Shown piece by piece: positions 15,419-23,458 of a stretch of DNA of 43,439 nucleotides. Each line of letters starts with the position of its first letter. Positions within the stretch are counted from its first letter, which is position 1. The notes beneath the pieces are model-generated. The model saw only the letters and a list, made by a program, of their open reading frames with translations, was not told where the DNA came from and did not search any database. The stretch covers positions 57,380 to 100,818 of the forward strand of contig FR889226.1 in assembly GCA_000431815.1 (NCBI GenBank), in the 5' to 3' direction. This stretch comes from Butyrivibrio sp. CAG:318. Its GTDB lineage: Bacteria > Bacillota > Clostridia > Lachnospirales > Lachnospiraceae. Made by a program: the position numbers and the translations under genes.

Positions 15419-17161
15419 ATGGCATTTGACGGAATTACGGTACATGCACTCACATACGAATTAAAAAACATTCTTTCCGGCGGAAGAATTAATAAAATAG
15501 CACAAACAGAAAAAGATGAGCTCATTCTTACCATAAAAGGATCCACAGGCCAGAACAGACTGCTCATATGTGCCAATCCAAGTCTGCCGCTTGTATATAT
15601 AACATCAGTAAACAAACCTGCTCCCCTTACGGCACCCGGTTTCTGTATGCTCTTAAGAAAGCATATCAATAACGGCAGGATTGTCGATATTACACAGCCG
15701 GGGCTCGAGCGCATCATTGATTTTAAAATAGAGCATCTTGACGAGATGGGTGATCTGTGTATCAAACATCTTGTTGTTGAGCTTATGGGCAAGCACAGCA
15801 ATATTATTTTTCTCGATGATAATAATCATATAATAGACAGTATCAAACGTATCAATGCCGGCATAAGTTCCGTGCGTGAGGTCCTTCCCGGACGTGAATA
15901 TTTTATTCCGAACACATCCGGCAAGCATAATCCATTCGATGCGGACAGAGACTCCTTCACCGCTCTCATAGGCGGTGTGGCATCGGCTGCGGATAAAGCC
16001 ATATACGGTTCTTACACCGGAATAAGCCCCCAGCTTGCCAATGAAATCTGTTATCGTGCCGGCATAAGCTCCGACACACCGGCATCCGCTCTCAATGAAA
16101 ATGAACTTACACACCTTGCCGGAACATTCATCAATACCATCGACGACATCCGGAACAATGTTTTTTCATATAATATAATATATGACAATGATATTCCGAA
16201 GGAATTTATGGTCGTCACGCCTTCCATGTATGAAGGAATGACCATTGTTCCATGTGAATCGGCAAGTTCCATGCTTGAGAAATACTATGCCGACAAAAAC
16301 CTTGTCACACGCATAAGGCAGCGTTCTGCCGATCTGCGCCAAGTTGTAAACACGGCACTTGAGCGTAATTATAAGAAATATGATTTACAGGAGAAGCTGT
16401 TAAAAGATACCGGCAAACGTGACAAATACCGCATATACGGCGAGCTTCTCAACACATACGGATATGACATTCCGGACGGAAGTTCCTCGTTTGAGGCACT
16501 TAATTATTACGACAATACAATGATTACCATTCCTCTTGATAAAGATCTGACCGCAAGGGAGAACAGTGTAAGATATTTTGCAAAATATAATAAATTAAAA
16601 CGGACTTATGAGGCTCTCTCGGAGCTTATAACGCAGACCGGGGATAAAATCGAACATCTTGAGTCAATCGCAACCTCAATAGATATCGCCACATCATATG
16701 ATGACCTGATTCAGATCAAAGAAGAACTGGTCAATTTCGGATTTATCAAGTCACATCCATCCGGCCGCAAGGACAGAACCGAACGTTCCCAAAGCAAGCC
16801 GTGGCATTATGTGTCTTCGGACGGATTTGACATATTTGTGGGACGCAATAACATCCAGAATGAGGAACTGACTTTCAAGACAGCCTCCGGCAATGACTGG
16901 TGGTTTCACGCAAAGAACATGCCCGGATCCCACGTAATTGTCAAATGTGACAACAGAGAACTTCCGGATTCCACATATGAAGAAGCCGCAGCGCTCGCAG
17001 CCTATTATTCCAAAGGTCGGGCGCAGGAGAAAGTGGATGTCGATTATGTTCAAAAGAAACATCTGAGCAAGGTAGCCGGCAAGGCGCCCGGTTTTGTAAT
17101 ATATCACACTAATTATTCAATGACGATCACGCCGTCAGCGTCACTCAAAGAAATCAAATAA
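15419..17161 (+). CDS. rqcH: Rqc2 homologue RqcH (NFACT/FbpA family)
   Basis: A 580-residue NFACT protein. In Bacillus RqcH binds stalled 50S subunits with peptidyl-tRNA and directs poly-alanine tailing of the nascent chain for degradation. Visible: NFACT-N domain (FDGITVHALTYELKN, then GGRINKIAQTEKDE, 1-~180), HhH and coiled-coil central parts (~200-430), and NFACT-R domain (about 460-560) with WHYVSSDGFDIFVGRNNIQN and WWFHAKNMPGSHVIVK. The functionally critical Asp-Arg of the family appears as Glu-Arg (GLERIIDF, ~98-105), a conservative change. The older name fibronectin-binding protein applies to the same family. Monocistronic on the plus strand, with AGAGG ribosome site and a terminator. 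Confidence 0.93.
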   Translation: MAFDGITVHALTYELKNILSGGRINKIAQTEKDELILTIKGSTGQNRLLICANPSLPLVYITSVNKPAPLTAPGFCMLLRKHINNGRIVDITQPGLERIIDFKIEHLDEMGDLCIKHLVVELMGKHSNIIFLDDNNHIIDSIKRINAGISSVREVLPGREYFIPNTSGKHNPFDADRDSFTALIGGVASAADKAIYGSYTGISPQLANEICYRAGISSDTPASALNENELTHLAGTFINTIDDIRNNVFSYNIIYDNDIPKEFMVVTPSMYEGMTIVPCESASSMLEKYYADKNLVTRIRQRSADLRQVVNTALERNYKKYDLQEKLLKDTGKRDKYRIYGELLNTYGYDIPDGSSSFEALNYYDNTMITIPLDKDLTARENSVRYFAKYNKLKRTYEALSELITQTGDKIEHLESIATSIDIATSYDDLIQIKEELVNFGFIKSHPSGRKDRTERSQSKPWHYVSSDGFDIFVGRNNIQNEELTFKTASGNDWWFHAKNMPGSHVIVKCDNRELPDSTYEEAAALAAYYSKGRAQEKVDVDYVQKKHLSKVAGKAPGFVIYHTNYSMTITPSASLKEIK

Positions 17162-17164
17162 TCG

Positions 17165-17197
17165 AAAAAGCACATACCGTTATGATATGTGCTTTTT
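17165..17197. terminator. Bidirectional terminator between rqcH and glgA
   Basis: AAAAAGCACATA (17165-17176), a 9-nt loop, TATGTGCTTTTT (17186-17197). A-tract and T-tract flank the stem, so it can terminate rqcH from the left. It lies 43 bp past the glgA stop on the other strand. Confidence 0.9.
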
Positions 17198-17239
17198 CTT
17201 ATAAAGAAAGGATGAAAAAAATATGAAAAAAGTAAATTC

Positions 17240-18676
17240 TTATAAGCTGTCGTAAAGCTCTTCGTATTTCTCAGCCGAGCTGTTCCACGAAAAGTCTGTG
17301 AGCATTCCTCTGTCAACTATCTTATTCCATTCACGCTTCTTATTGTAGAATATGCTCTTGGCATAATTAACAATTCCAAGCATCTCATGAGCGTTATAGT
17401 TAGCAAACGAAAATCCGGTTCCGGTTCCTTCGTATTCATTATAAGCCTGAACCGTATCCTTAAGTCCGCCTGTCTCTCTTACAATAGGAACCGTTCCATA
17501 TCTGAGACTCATAAGCTGGCTGAGTCCGCACGGTTCAAAAAGTGACGGCATAAGGAAAGCGTCACATGCCGCATATACCTTATGCGACATATCCTCTGAA
17601 TAATAAATATTAGCCGATACACGGTTATTGTATTTCCAGTCAAAATGTCTGAACATATTCTCGTAACGCTCTTCGCCTGTTCCGAGAATAACAAGCTGCA
17701 CATCTTCGGCGCAAAGTTCATCCATCACATATGCTATAAGATCAAAGCCTTTCTGGTCCGTAAGTCTCGACACGATACCTATCATAAATCTCTTCTGGTC
17801 GACATCAAGGCCAAGTTCCTTTTGCAATGCAATCTTATTCTTGAACTTCTCTTTACGGAATGTAACCTGATTATAGTTACGTACTATTCTCTTATCAGTC
17901 TCCGGATTAAATTCCTCATAATCAATACCGTTAACTATTCCGACAAGGTCATTTGAACGGGCTCTCATAAGTCCGTCAAGTTTCTCACCGTAGAACGGTG
18001 TCTTAATTTCTTCCGCATAACTGTTACTTACGGTAGTTACCTTATCGGCATATACAATTCCGCCTTTAAGGTAATTCGCATCACCAAATGCTTCAAGCTT
18101 ATCCGATGTAAAATATGAATCCGGAAGTCCCGTAATATCCTTAACAGCCTTCATATCCCAGATACCCTGGAACTTGAGGTTATGTATTGTCATAATAGAC
18201 TTCATATCCCTGAAGAAATCCCCTTCATGGAACCGCTCCTTCATATATACCGGTATCAGTCCGGTCTGCCAATCGTGACAATGTATTATATCCGGCTTAA
18301 AATTAATAAGCGGAAGTGCTGACAATGATGCTTTACTAAAGAATGCAAACTTCTCTATATCTTCATGAATATATCCGTATGGCTTAAATCCGTTAAAATA
18401 GTATTCATTATCAATGAAATAAAACTGTACGCCGTCATATTCCATCTCAAGTACACCCACATACTGGCTTCTCCATGCCAGATCCATATAAAAACTCGTA
18501 ACGAAATGCATCTGATCCTTATAATTCTGAGGTATGCACTTATAATTCGGTATCATAACCCTGACATCATATTTAGTCTTATCAAAATATTTAGGTAACG
18601 AACCTGCAACATCTGCAAGTCCTCCTGTTTTAATAAATGGTACTGCTTCGGAAGCAATAAATAATACGTTCTTCAT
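17240..18676 (-). CDS. glgA: Glycogen synthase (ADP-glucose)
   Basis: A 478-residue GT5 starch/glycogen synthase that adds glucose from ADP-glucose to alpha-1,4 chains. The N-terminal ADP-glucose loop reads FIKTGGLADVAGSLPKYF, with the characteristic KTGGL. HCHDWQTGLIPVY, GIVNGIDYEEFNP, GIVSRLTDQKGFDLI and the C-terminal donor-site MPSLFEPCGLSQL follow. Start ATG 18676 has GGAGG 8 nt upstream. It stands alone: no glgC, glgB or glgP in the window. Storage polysaccharide genes near spo0A suggest a link to stationary phase, but only by position. Confidence 0.95.
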   Translation of the reverse strand: MKNVLFIASEAVPFIKTGGLADVAGSLPKYFDKTKYDVRVMIPNYKCIPQNYKDQMHFVTSFYMDLAWRSQYVGVLEMEYDGVQFYFIDNEYYFNGFKPYGYIHEDIEKFAFFSKASLSALPLINFKPDIIHCHDWQTGLIPVYMKERFHEGDFFRDMKSIMTIHNLKFQGIWDMKAVKDITGLPDSYFTSDKLEAFGDANYLKGGIVYADKVTTVSNSYAEEIKTPFYGEKLDGLMRARSNDLVGIVNGIDYEEFNPETDKRIVRNYNQVTFRKEKFKNKIALQKELGLDVDQKRFMIGIVSRLTDQKGFDLIAYVMDELCAEDVQLVILGTGEERYENMFRHFDWKYNNRVSANIYYSEDMSHKVYAACDAFLMPSLFEPCGLSQLMSLRYGTVPIVRETGGLKDTVQAYNEYEGTGTGFSFANYNAHEMLGIVNYAKSIFYNKKREWNKIVDRGMLTDFSWNSSAEKYEELYDSL

Positions 18677-18774
18677 CTGACCCACCTCCACGGCAAATTC
18701 TTCATGTACATAATAGCATAATTTTCTGATAATTGGAATAATTATTTGTTAAATTTTACAATGATTTTGTCGTG

Positions 18775-19581
18775 TCAGCGCATTTTGTATTCCAGTCTGA
18801 TTTTATCGGCTATAAGTGCGATAAATTCTGAGTTTGTAGGCTTGCCTTTTCCGTTACTCACAGTATATCCGAATAAAGAATCCAGAATATCTATCTGTCC
18901 CCTGCTCCAGGCAACTTCAATTGCATGTCTTATCGCCCTTTCAACCCTGCTTGACGTGGTCTGGAAATTCTTTGCAATTGTAGGATAAAGAACCTTCGTA
19001 ATACAGTTAAGCATATCCATATCTTCAACCGCCATCATAATCGCAGCCCTTAAATACTGATATCCCTTGATATGAGCCGGAATCCCTATATCGTGGAGCA
19101 TGTCAGTGACATCTGCCTCAAGGCTTACTTTCACGTCTTCAATCCTGCTGTTGCTTTTAGGTGTCTGGCTGCTCTTATTATTAACTGCCGGGTGCCTTCC
19201 CATATTGGTCTTCACATATTTGATTCTGTTAAGGAGTGTATTATTGTCAAATGGCTTCATAATGTAATAATATGCGCCCAGACTGAATGCATCCTCTGTT
19301 ATTCCTTCCTGTCCGACCGCTGTAATTATGATGAAAGCCGGCTTCTTGGTTATGGCAGTATCCTGATTGGCTTTCTCCATAACGGTCAGTCCGTCGAGTT
19401 TAGGCATTATTATATCCAGAAGAACCACATCCGGTTCTTTCTCTTTAATAACATTCAGTATTTCCTCCCCGTTATGTGCCTTTCCGACAACCTGAATCTC
19501 TTCGTCCGTGTGAAGTACATCTTCAAGAAGCTGTAGCATCCTTTCATTATCATCCGCAATTGCACAGGTTAATTTCCCCAT
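18775..19581 (-). CDS. spo0A: Sporulation master regulator Spo0A
   Basis: A 268-residue response regulator. Receiver domain (1-~125): acidic pair Asp10-Asp11, phospho-acceptor Asp56 in LLDIIMPKLDG, Thr87 and Lys109 (IMKPFD). A polar linker (~126-150) separates the C-terminal Spo0A DNA-binding domain, with HIKGYQYLRAAI and the recognition region SSRVERAIRHAIEVAWSRG. All phospho-relay residues are kept, so it is likely functional; its regulon may include sporulation or stationary-phase genes even if the strain sporulates poorly. spoIVB, often just upstream of spo0A, is absent here; a tRNA gene lies upstream instead. AGGAGGAG before the ATG. Strong promoter and 0A-like boxes upstream. Confidence 0.97.
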   Translation of the reverse strand: MGKLTCAIADDNERMLQLLEDVLHTDEEIQVVGKAHNGEEILNVIKEKEPDVVLLDIIMPKLDGLTVMEKANQDTAITKKPAFIIITAVGQEGITEDAFSLGAYYYIMKPFDNNTLLNRIKYVKTNMGRHPAVNNKSSQTPKSNSRIEDVKVSLEADVTDMLHDIGIPAHIKGYQYLRAAIMMAVEDMDMLNCITKVLYPTIAKNFQTTSSRVERAIRHAIEVAWSRGQIDILDSLFGYTVSNGKGKPTNSEFIALIADKIRLEYKMR

Positions 19582-19624
19582 ATTAGTCTCCTCCTAACTA
19601 TAAAAAAATATTGACTTGTATTTA

Positions 19625-19653
19625 ATTATAAATAATAATGCAAAATAATGCAA
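19625..19653 (-). promoter_or_regulatory. Strong sigma-A type promoter of spo0A
   Basis: Minus strand TTGCAT (19648-19653), 17 bp, TATAAT (19625-19630), about 44 bp before the start codon. The flanks are very AT-rich. Confidence 0.75.
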
Positions 19654-19658
19654 TATAC

Positions 19659-19698
19659 TGTCGCCGCAAATGTGATTAATTTTCGACATTTAGCGACA
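19659..19698 (-). promoter_or_regulatory. Cluster of Spo0A-box-like sites upstream of spo0A
   Basis: On the minus strand TGTCGAAA (19681-19688) matches the core 0A box TGTCGAA, and TGTCGCT (19692-19698) lies in tandem 10 bp away. On the plus strand TGTCGCC (19659-19665) faces them, creating an imperfect inverted repeat (CTGTCGC to GCGACAG). The cluster ends 5 bp upstream of the -35 hexamer. Autoregulation by phosphorylated Spo0A is inferred. Confidence 0.55.
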
Positions 19699-19745
19699 GT
19701 GTTTATTTAATAATTTTATGTTTTTTCAAAAGGTATTTTTAGCTA

Positions 19746-19774
19746 TTGATTTTTGTCTGCATCTGTGATATTAT
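19746..19774 (+). promoter_or_regulatory. Promoter of tRNA-Leu
   Basis: TTGATT (19746-19751), 17 bp, TATTAT (19769-19774), 10 bp before the tRNA 5' end. A TATAAT overlaps at 19772-19777 with longer spacing. Confidence 0.55.
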
Positions 19775-19784
19775 AATATGGCTT

Positions 19785-19867
19785 GCGGATGTGGCGGAAT
19801 GGCAGACGCAGCAGACTCAAAATCTGCCGGTGGCAACATCGTGTGGGTTCAAGTCCCACCATCCGCA
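19785..19867 (+). tRNA. tRNA-Leu (anticodon CAA)
   Basis: An 83-nt class II tRNA. Acceptor GCGGATG pairs with CATCCGC. The anticodon stem GCAGA/TCTGC encloses loop CTCAAAA, so anticodon CAA reads UUG. It has a long variable arm and the T arm GTGGGTTCAAGTCCCAC. CCA is not encoded. Followed by a terminator. Confidence 0.97.
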
Positions 19868-19876
19868 TTATTTATG

Positions 19877-19908
19877 AAGGTCTTGATTGTTCAAGGCCTT
19901 TTTATTTT
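19877..19908 (+). terminator. Terminator of tRNA-Leu
   Basis: AAGGTCTTGA (19877-19886), loop of 4, TCAAGGCCTT (19891-19900), one G-U pair, followed by a T-rich tract to 19908. Confidence 0.85.
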
Positions 19909-19934
19909 GATAATTTCCGGAAGGTTCATACAAA

Positions 19935-20663
19935 ATGAAGAAAAAAATCACAAAAATATCAACGTTTATCATATCGGCATTATTGTCTCTGTTTATATTT
20001 AAATATCAGCCCTGTTCTCCCGTCGTTACCGAAACATACAGCACAGGCTCAGACCAGACCGAGACTTTCTCCCTGGATTCGGTTCCGGCATATTCACAAA
20101 AGGCATATGCCGTCATTAACAACAACATACCGTATTTCACCGAGGCCGATTATACAACCGAATCATATGAATATTACAGTAATCTCGATTCACTCGGCCG
20201 GTGTGGTGTATGTATAGCTTCAATCGGCCGCGATCTGATGCCGTCTGAGGAGCGCGGGCCTATCGGAAAAGTGCGTCCCAGTGGGTGGCATACCATTAAA
20301 TATGATAACATTGACGGCAATTATCTGTACAACAGATGCCACTTGATCGGGTATCAGCTTACCGGCGAAAATGCCAACACTGCGAATCTTATCACAGGAA
20401 CAAGGTACCTGAATGTGCAGGGAATGCTGCCATTTGAAGACATGACTGCAGATTATATTAAAGAAACAGGCAATCATGTACTTTACAGAGCCACGCCGGT
20501 ATTTGACGGTGACAACCTGGTTGCCGACGGTGTACTTCTTGAAGGTTATTCTGTTGAGGATAACGGCACCGGCATATGTTTTAATGTGTTCTGCTATAAT
20601 GTCCAGCCGGGAATTGAAATTGACTACGCTACAGGGGACAGCTCGCAGACAGATAAAAAATGA
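19935..20663 (+). CDS. Secreted DNA/RNA non-specific endonuclease
   Basis: A 242-residue protein with a Lys-rich N-terminus and hydrophobic segment (about 8-24), that is, a signal peptide or membrane anchor. The mature domain is of the beta-beta-alpha-metal nuclease family, related to EndA-type membrane nucleases of streptococci. The catalytic region reads LYNRCHLIGYQLTGENANTAN, with the general-base His; the usual D/N-R-G/S-H has Cys at the third place. It then runs NLITGTRYLNVQGMLPFE with the metal-binding Asn. It probably degrades extracellular nucleic acid for uptake or nutrition, or to clear eDNA. A weak ribosome site (GGAAGG) precedes the start. The tRNA terminator lies just upstream and the promoter is unclear (TTGTTC/GATAAT, 19887-19914). 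Confidence 0.85.
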   Translation: MKKKITKISTFIISALLSLFIFKYQPCSPVVTETYSTGSDQTETFSLDSVPAYSQKAYAVINNNIPYFTEADYTTESYEYYSNLDSLGRCGVCIASIGRDLMPSEERGPIGKVRPSGWHTIKYDNIDGNYLYNRCHLIGYQLTGENANTANLITGTRYLNVQGMLPFEDMTADYIKETGNHVLYRATPVFDGDNLVADGVLLEGYSVEDNGTGICFNVFCYNVQPGIEIDYATGDSSQTDKK

Positions 20664-20667
20664 GTAC

Positions 20668-20699
20668 AAAAAAAACAGCCATCCAATTGGATGACTGTT
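20668..20699 (-). terminator. Terminator of tRNA-Trp
   Basis: Stem AACAG-C-CATCC (20674-20684), loop AATT, GGATG-A-CTGTT (20689-20699). On the minus strand it is followed by a run of eight T (20668-20675). Confidence 0.9.
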
Positions 20700-20709
20700 C
20701 TCTATTTAG

Positions 20710-20782
20710 CAGGGGCAGTAGGATTTGAACCCACGACATTTGGTTTTGGAGACCAACGCTCTACCAGCTGAACTATACCCCT
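20710..20782 (-). tRNA. tRNA-Trp (anticodon CCA)
   Basis: 73 nt on the minus strand. Acceptor AGGGGTA pairs with TGCCCCT (one G-U). D arm with GCTGGTAGAGC. Anticodon stem TTGGT/ACCAA around CTCCAAA gives CCA. T arm GTGGGTTCAAATCCTAC. CCA end not encoded. Confidence 0.97.
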
Positions 20783-20788
20783 ATATTC

Positions 20789-20816
20789 ACAAGTGACATC
20801 TCTCGACATCACTTGT
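20789..20816 (-). other. Inverted repeat in the tRNA-Trp leader
   Basis: ACAAGTGA (20789-20796) pairs with TCACTTGT (20809-20816), and GACATC is repeated inside. It sits between the promoter and the tRNA 5' end, so it would be in the precursor RNA. It could aid processing or be a weak terminator of the upstream gene. Confidence 0.45.
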
Positions 20817-20818
20817 TA

Positions 20819-20847
20819 GTTATACCATATAATTGATTTAATTGCAA
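20819..20847 (-). promoter_or_regulatory. Promoter of tRNA-Trp
   Basis: Minus strand TTGCAA (20842-20847), 17 bp, TATAAC (20819-20824). Confidence 0.65.
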
Positions 20848-20871
20848 GAAAAATTTACACAATTTTGCAAA

Positions 20872-21516
20872 TTATTTATTACATTTGGAAATAACATCTT
20901 TGGCATTATCGGTAATATCTCTCTGATATGCTATTTCATGTTCCATTCCGCGTGACTCATCATTGGCAACCTTGGCTGCTTCAAGAATCTTATTAAGAAG
21001 AACGCCTATATCAGCTGCTTTACTGCTCTGTTTCACAGAACGCTCATATATATCATTCATCATCGAAACCATTGTCTCCACAAAATCATGTACCTCATGA
21101 ACTGTATCAGCTATATCCTTGGATGAACTTGTCGATTGCGCTGCAAGATTACCAACTTCCTTGGCTACAACCGCAAATCCTCTGCCCTGTTCGCCTGCTC
21201 TTGCCGCCTCTATCGATGCGTTGAGAGAAAGCATATTGGTTTTGGATGCAATTTTAGATATCACGCCGGCAAAATTCTCAATCATCTCCGACAATTCTTC
21301 AAGACGCTTTATATTGTCCTTTGATTCCTCAACAATTGTATTAAGTCCGTTAATCTCATCCACAATGTCATTAATGCTCGTAATTCCTTCTTTGACAAGA
21401 TTAAGCGATGTATCCGATGAATTAATTACATCAAATGCATGTTTCTCAACCTTAAGCTGTGACTCGTCCAGATTATTGATAATCTGTGTAAATTCTGTTA
21501 AAAAATGTTCTTCCAT
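20872..21516 (-). CDS. Soluble methyl-accepting chemotaxis-type signalling protein
   Basis: A 214-residue protein without transmembrane or sensor domain. It is mostly helical. Residues ~15-95 are an antiparallel coiled coil. The signalling hairpin tip of MCPs is intact: NMLSLNASIEAARAGEQGRG followed by FAVVAKEVGNLAAQS (about 102-137). A C-terminal return helix ends near residue 214. Being so short, it could bind CheA/CheW from the cytoplasm or act as a scaffold subunit; no ligand domain is visible. The start at 21516 is chosen for GGAGG 8 nt upstream. The longer frame would overlap the end of radA, whose stop lies 24 bp upstream. It is last in the run with radA. No other chemotaxis genes are in the window. 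Confidence 0.8.
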   Translation of the reverse strand: MEEHFLTEFTQIINNLDESQLKVEKHAFDVINSSDTSLNLVKEGITSINDIVDEINGLNTIVEESKDNIKRLEELSEMIENFAGVISKIASKTNMLSLNASIEAARAGEQGRGFAVVAKEVGNLAAQSTSSSKDIADTVHEVHDFVETMVSMMNDIYERSVKQSSKAADIGVLLNKILEAAKVANDESRGMEHEIAYQRDITDNAKDVISKCNK

Positions 21517-21539
21517 TATCCAATCCTCCGTAAATATAT

Positions 21540-22904
21540 TTACTTTCTGCATAATTCGGAAACTGATTTAACCCCGGTAAGCCTGATACCGCTTATATCT
21601 CCCACACTCTTAAGACATGCCGCCGGAAGAATGCATTCTTCAAATCCAAGCTTTACTGCTTCGGCAACCCTTTGCTTGGCCTGGCTCACCGAACGCACCT
21701 CGCCCGTAAGGCCAACTTCGCCAAACACTATTGTCCTATCCGGTATGGGAATATTACGAAAACTTGATATCAACGCCATTACCATTCCTAAATCCAACGC
21801 AGGTTCGCTGACCTTAAGTCCGCCTGCTATATTAAGATAAGCATCACATCCGGAAAGCTGCATTCCTGCTTTCTTCTCCAATACTGCCATTAGGAGATTC
21901 ATTCTGTTATAGTCTGCTCCGGCAGCTGTACGTCTCGGCATTCCGAAATTCGTATGGCATACAAGAGCCTGAATCTCTACCATGATCGGTCTTGTGCCTT
22001 CCATAAGACATACAACGACCGAACCAGGTTCGCCAGAAGGCTTACCCTCAAGCATATATTCCGATGGATTAAGCACTTCCCTGAGTCCCTCATGGCACAT
22101 CTCAAATACGCCGATTTCATTGGTTGCTCCGAATCGATTCTTTACCGCTCTTATTATCCTATATGATTCACTTCGTTCTCCTTCAAAATAAAGAACCGTG
22201 TCCACCATATGCTCAAGAACTCTCGGTCCGGCAACAACGCCTTCCTTCGTCACATGTCCGACTATAAATACCGTTATTCCGAGTCCCTTAGCTATCTGCA
22301 TAAGAGCATTCGTAGATTCACGCACCTGACTTACGCTGCCGGGTGCCGAATCCGATGTCTCACAATACATCGTCTGAATAGAATCAATAACAACAGCATC
22401 CGGCTTCTCTGCCCTGATTGCCGAATCAATTGTATTAAGATTCGTTTCACACATAAGTGTAAAATTATCCGGCATATTACCTATTCTGTCTGCGCGCATC
22501 TTAATCTGTCCCGGCGATTCCTCACCTGATATGTACAGAACCTTGCGCGATGCTGCTATATTGGCACACACCTGCAGCAGAATCGTAGACTTACCGATTC
22601 CGGGATCACCTCCCACAAGCACCATGGAGCCTGCGACAATTCCGCCGCCCAAAACTCTGTCAAGCTCGCCGAATCCCGTGGTATATCTGTCCTCAGAATT
22701 AGAATCTATCTGTGAAAACCTGATAGGTGCATTCCCCGATATACCTGTTATACCGACATTATGACTTCCGGTCTGTGCCGAACCCTTCACGGGTGCCTCA
22801 ACCATTGTATTCCATTCCTGGCATGACGGGCACTGCCCCATCCATTTGGATGATTCATACCCGCATTCTTTACAGAAAAAAGTTATATTCTTAGCCTTTG
22901 CCAT
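21540..22904 (-). CDS. radA: DNA repair protein RadA (Sms)
   Basis: A 454-residue branch-migration ATPase in recombination. It has an N-terminal zinc finger (CKECGYESSKWMGQCPSC, about 9-26), a RecA-like domain with Walker A GGDPGIGKST, Walker B VVIDSIQ, the family-specific KNRFGATNE motif, and a Lon-protease-like C-terminal domain (ILPAACLKS). Start ATG 22904 is preferred, because MAKAKN precedes the zinc finger directly and an AAGGCGG site is close. Placement downstream of clpC is the normal Firmicutes ctsR-mcsA-mcsB-clpC-radA order, here with one small gene between. Confidence 0.96.
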   Translation of the reverse strand: MAKAKNITFFCKECGYESSKWMGQCPSCQEWNTMVEAPVKGSAQTGSHNVGITGISGNAPIRFSQIDSNSEDRYTTGFGELDRVLGGGIVAGSMVLVGGDPGIGKSTILLQVCANIAASRKVLYISGEESPGQIKMRADRIGNMPDNFTLMCETNLNTIDSAIRAEKPDAVVIDSIQTMYCETSDSAPGSVSQVRESTNALMQIAKGLGITVFIVGHVTKEGVVAGPRVLEHMVDTVLYFEGERSESYRIIRAVKNRFGATNEIGVFEMCHEGLREVLNPSEYMLEGKPSGEPGSVVVCLMEGTRPIMVEIQALVCHTNFGMPRRTAAGADYNRMNLLMAVLEKKAGMQLSGCDAYLNIAGGLKVSEPALDLGMVMALISSFRNIPIPDRTIVFGEVGLTGEVRSVSQAKQRVAEAVKLGFEECILPAACLKSVGDISGIRLTGVKSVSELCRK

Positions 22905-22924
22905 ATCCGCCTTTCCGGTGTGCA

Positions 22925-22949
22925 AAGGACTGTGTTAAACACAGTCCTT
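22925..22949 (-). terminator. Perfect hairpin between the small conserved gene and radA
   Basis: AAGGACTGTGTT (22925-22936) pairs with AACACAGTCCTT (22938-22949), a perfect 12-bp inverted repeat around one base. On the minus strand only TTTG follows, so it may be a partial terminator that lowers radA expression. Confidence 0.6.
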
Positions 22950-22971
22950 AATAACATAAATTAAATTCATT

Positions 22972-23385
22972 CTATGCTCTTACAGCCTTAACCTCTGCGG
23001 AATTACCGCCTCCGAGTGTAACTGAAAGGACAAGCTTACCACTGATGTTGGTAGTCATACTGCCAATGCTTACGCCGTCAACGTATACCTTGTACTCTGT
23101 AGATGGTTCAAGTTCAAGTGTAATCTGAGGGTCTTCACTGCCTTCCACTCTCATGCTGACAGCACCGTCATTCATAGAAAAATTATTAACAGCTGTTCCC
23201 GGAACAGACTCATAAACAAACATTCCGTTCCTCTCGAGCTTGGTAATCTCCTTGAATGTCTTAACCTTATAGATATCTCCGTTGTACTCAACATTATCGA
23301 GCTTGGTCTTGGTATCAAGTGTATAATCACCAAAACTGATCGTTCCATCGCCCTCTATGTGGATCAAATCGTTTACTACAGCCAT
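22972..23385 (-). CDS. Small conserved beta-rich protein, function unknown
   Basis: A 137-residue protein with no signal peptide or transmembrane segment. The N-terminal half (about 1-60) reads DLIHIEGDGTISFGDYTLD then YKVKTFKEITKLERNG, suggesting a beta-strand module. The second half (about 78-137) has an Ig/fibronectin-like look: ITLELEPSTEYKVYVDG, KLVLSVTLGGGNSAEV. I recall similar proteins in Lachnospiraceae labelled endosialidase without experimental support, so I do not assign that function. Strong ribosome site AGGAGGAA. Lies 73 bp after clpC with a possible TATAAT in the gap, and before radA, so it may share stress regulation. Confidence 0.7.
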   Translation of the reverse strand: MAVVNDLIHIEGDGTISFGDYTLDTKTKLDNVEYNGDIYKVKTFKEITKLERNGMFVYESVPGTAVNNFSMNDGAVSMRVEGSEDPQITLELEPSTEYKVYVDGVSIGSMTTNISGKLVLSVTLGGGNSAEVKAVRA

Positions 23386-23458
23386 TGCCGTTCCTCCTGA
23401 TTGTGTTTGTAAAAAGAATGTAATCTTATTATAATATATCTCCTGTCTAATTGCTACA

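Noticed and set aside
18764..18773. TTTTGTCGTG near the spo0A 3' end as an 0A box for glgA
   Set aside because: Only part of the consensus matches, it lies about 90 bp upstream of glgA with no clear promoter, and chance occurrence in AT-rich DNA is likely.
19785..20782. tRNA-Leu and tRNA-Trp flanking a nuclease gene as borders of an integrated element
   Set aside because: The tRNAs are complete, no direct repeats of a tRNA 3' end or integrase are present, and the nuclease has normal composition for the region.
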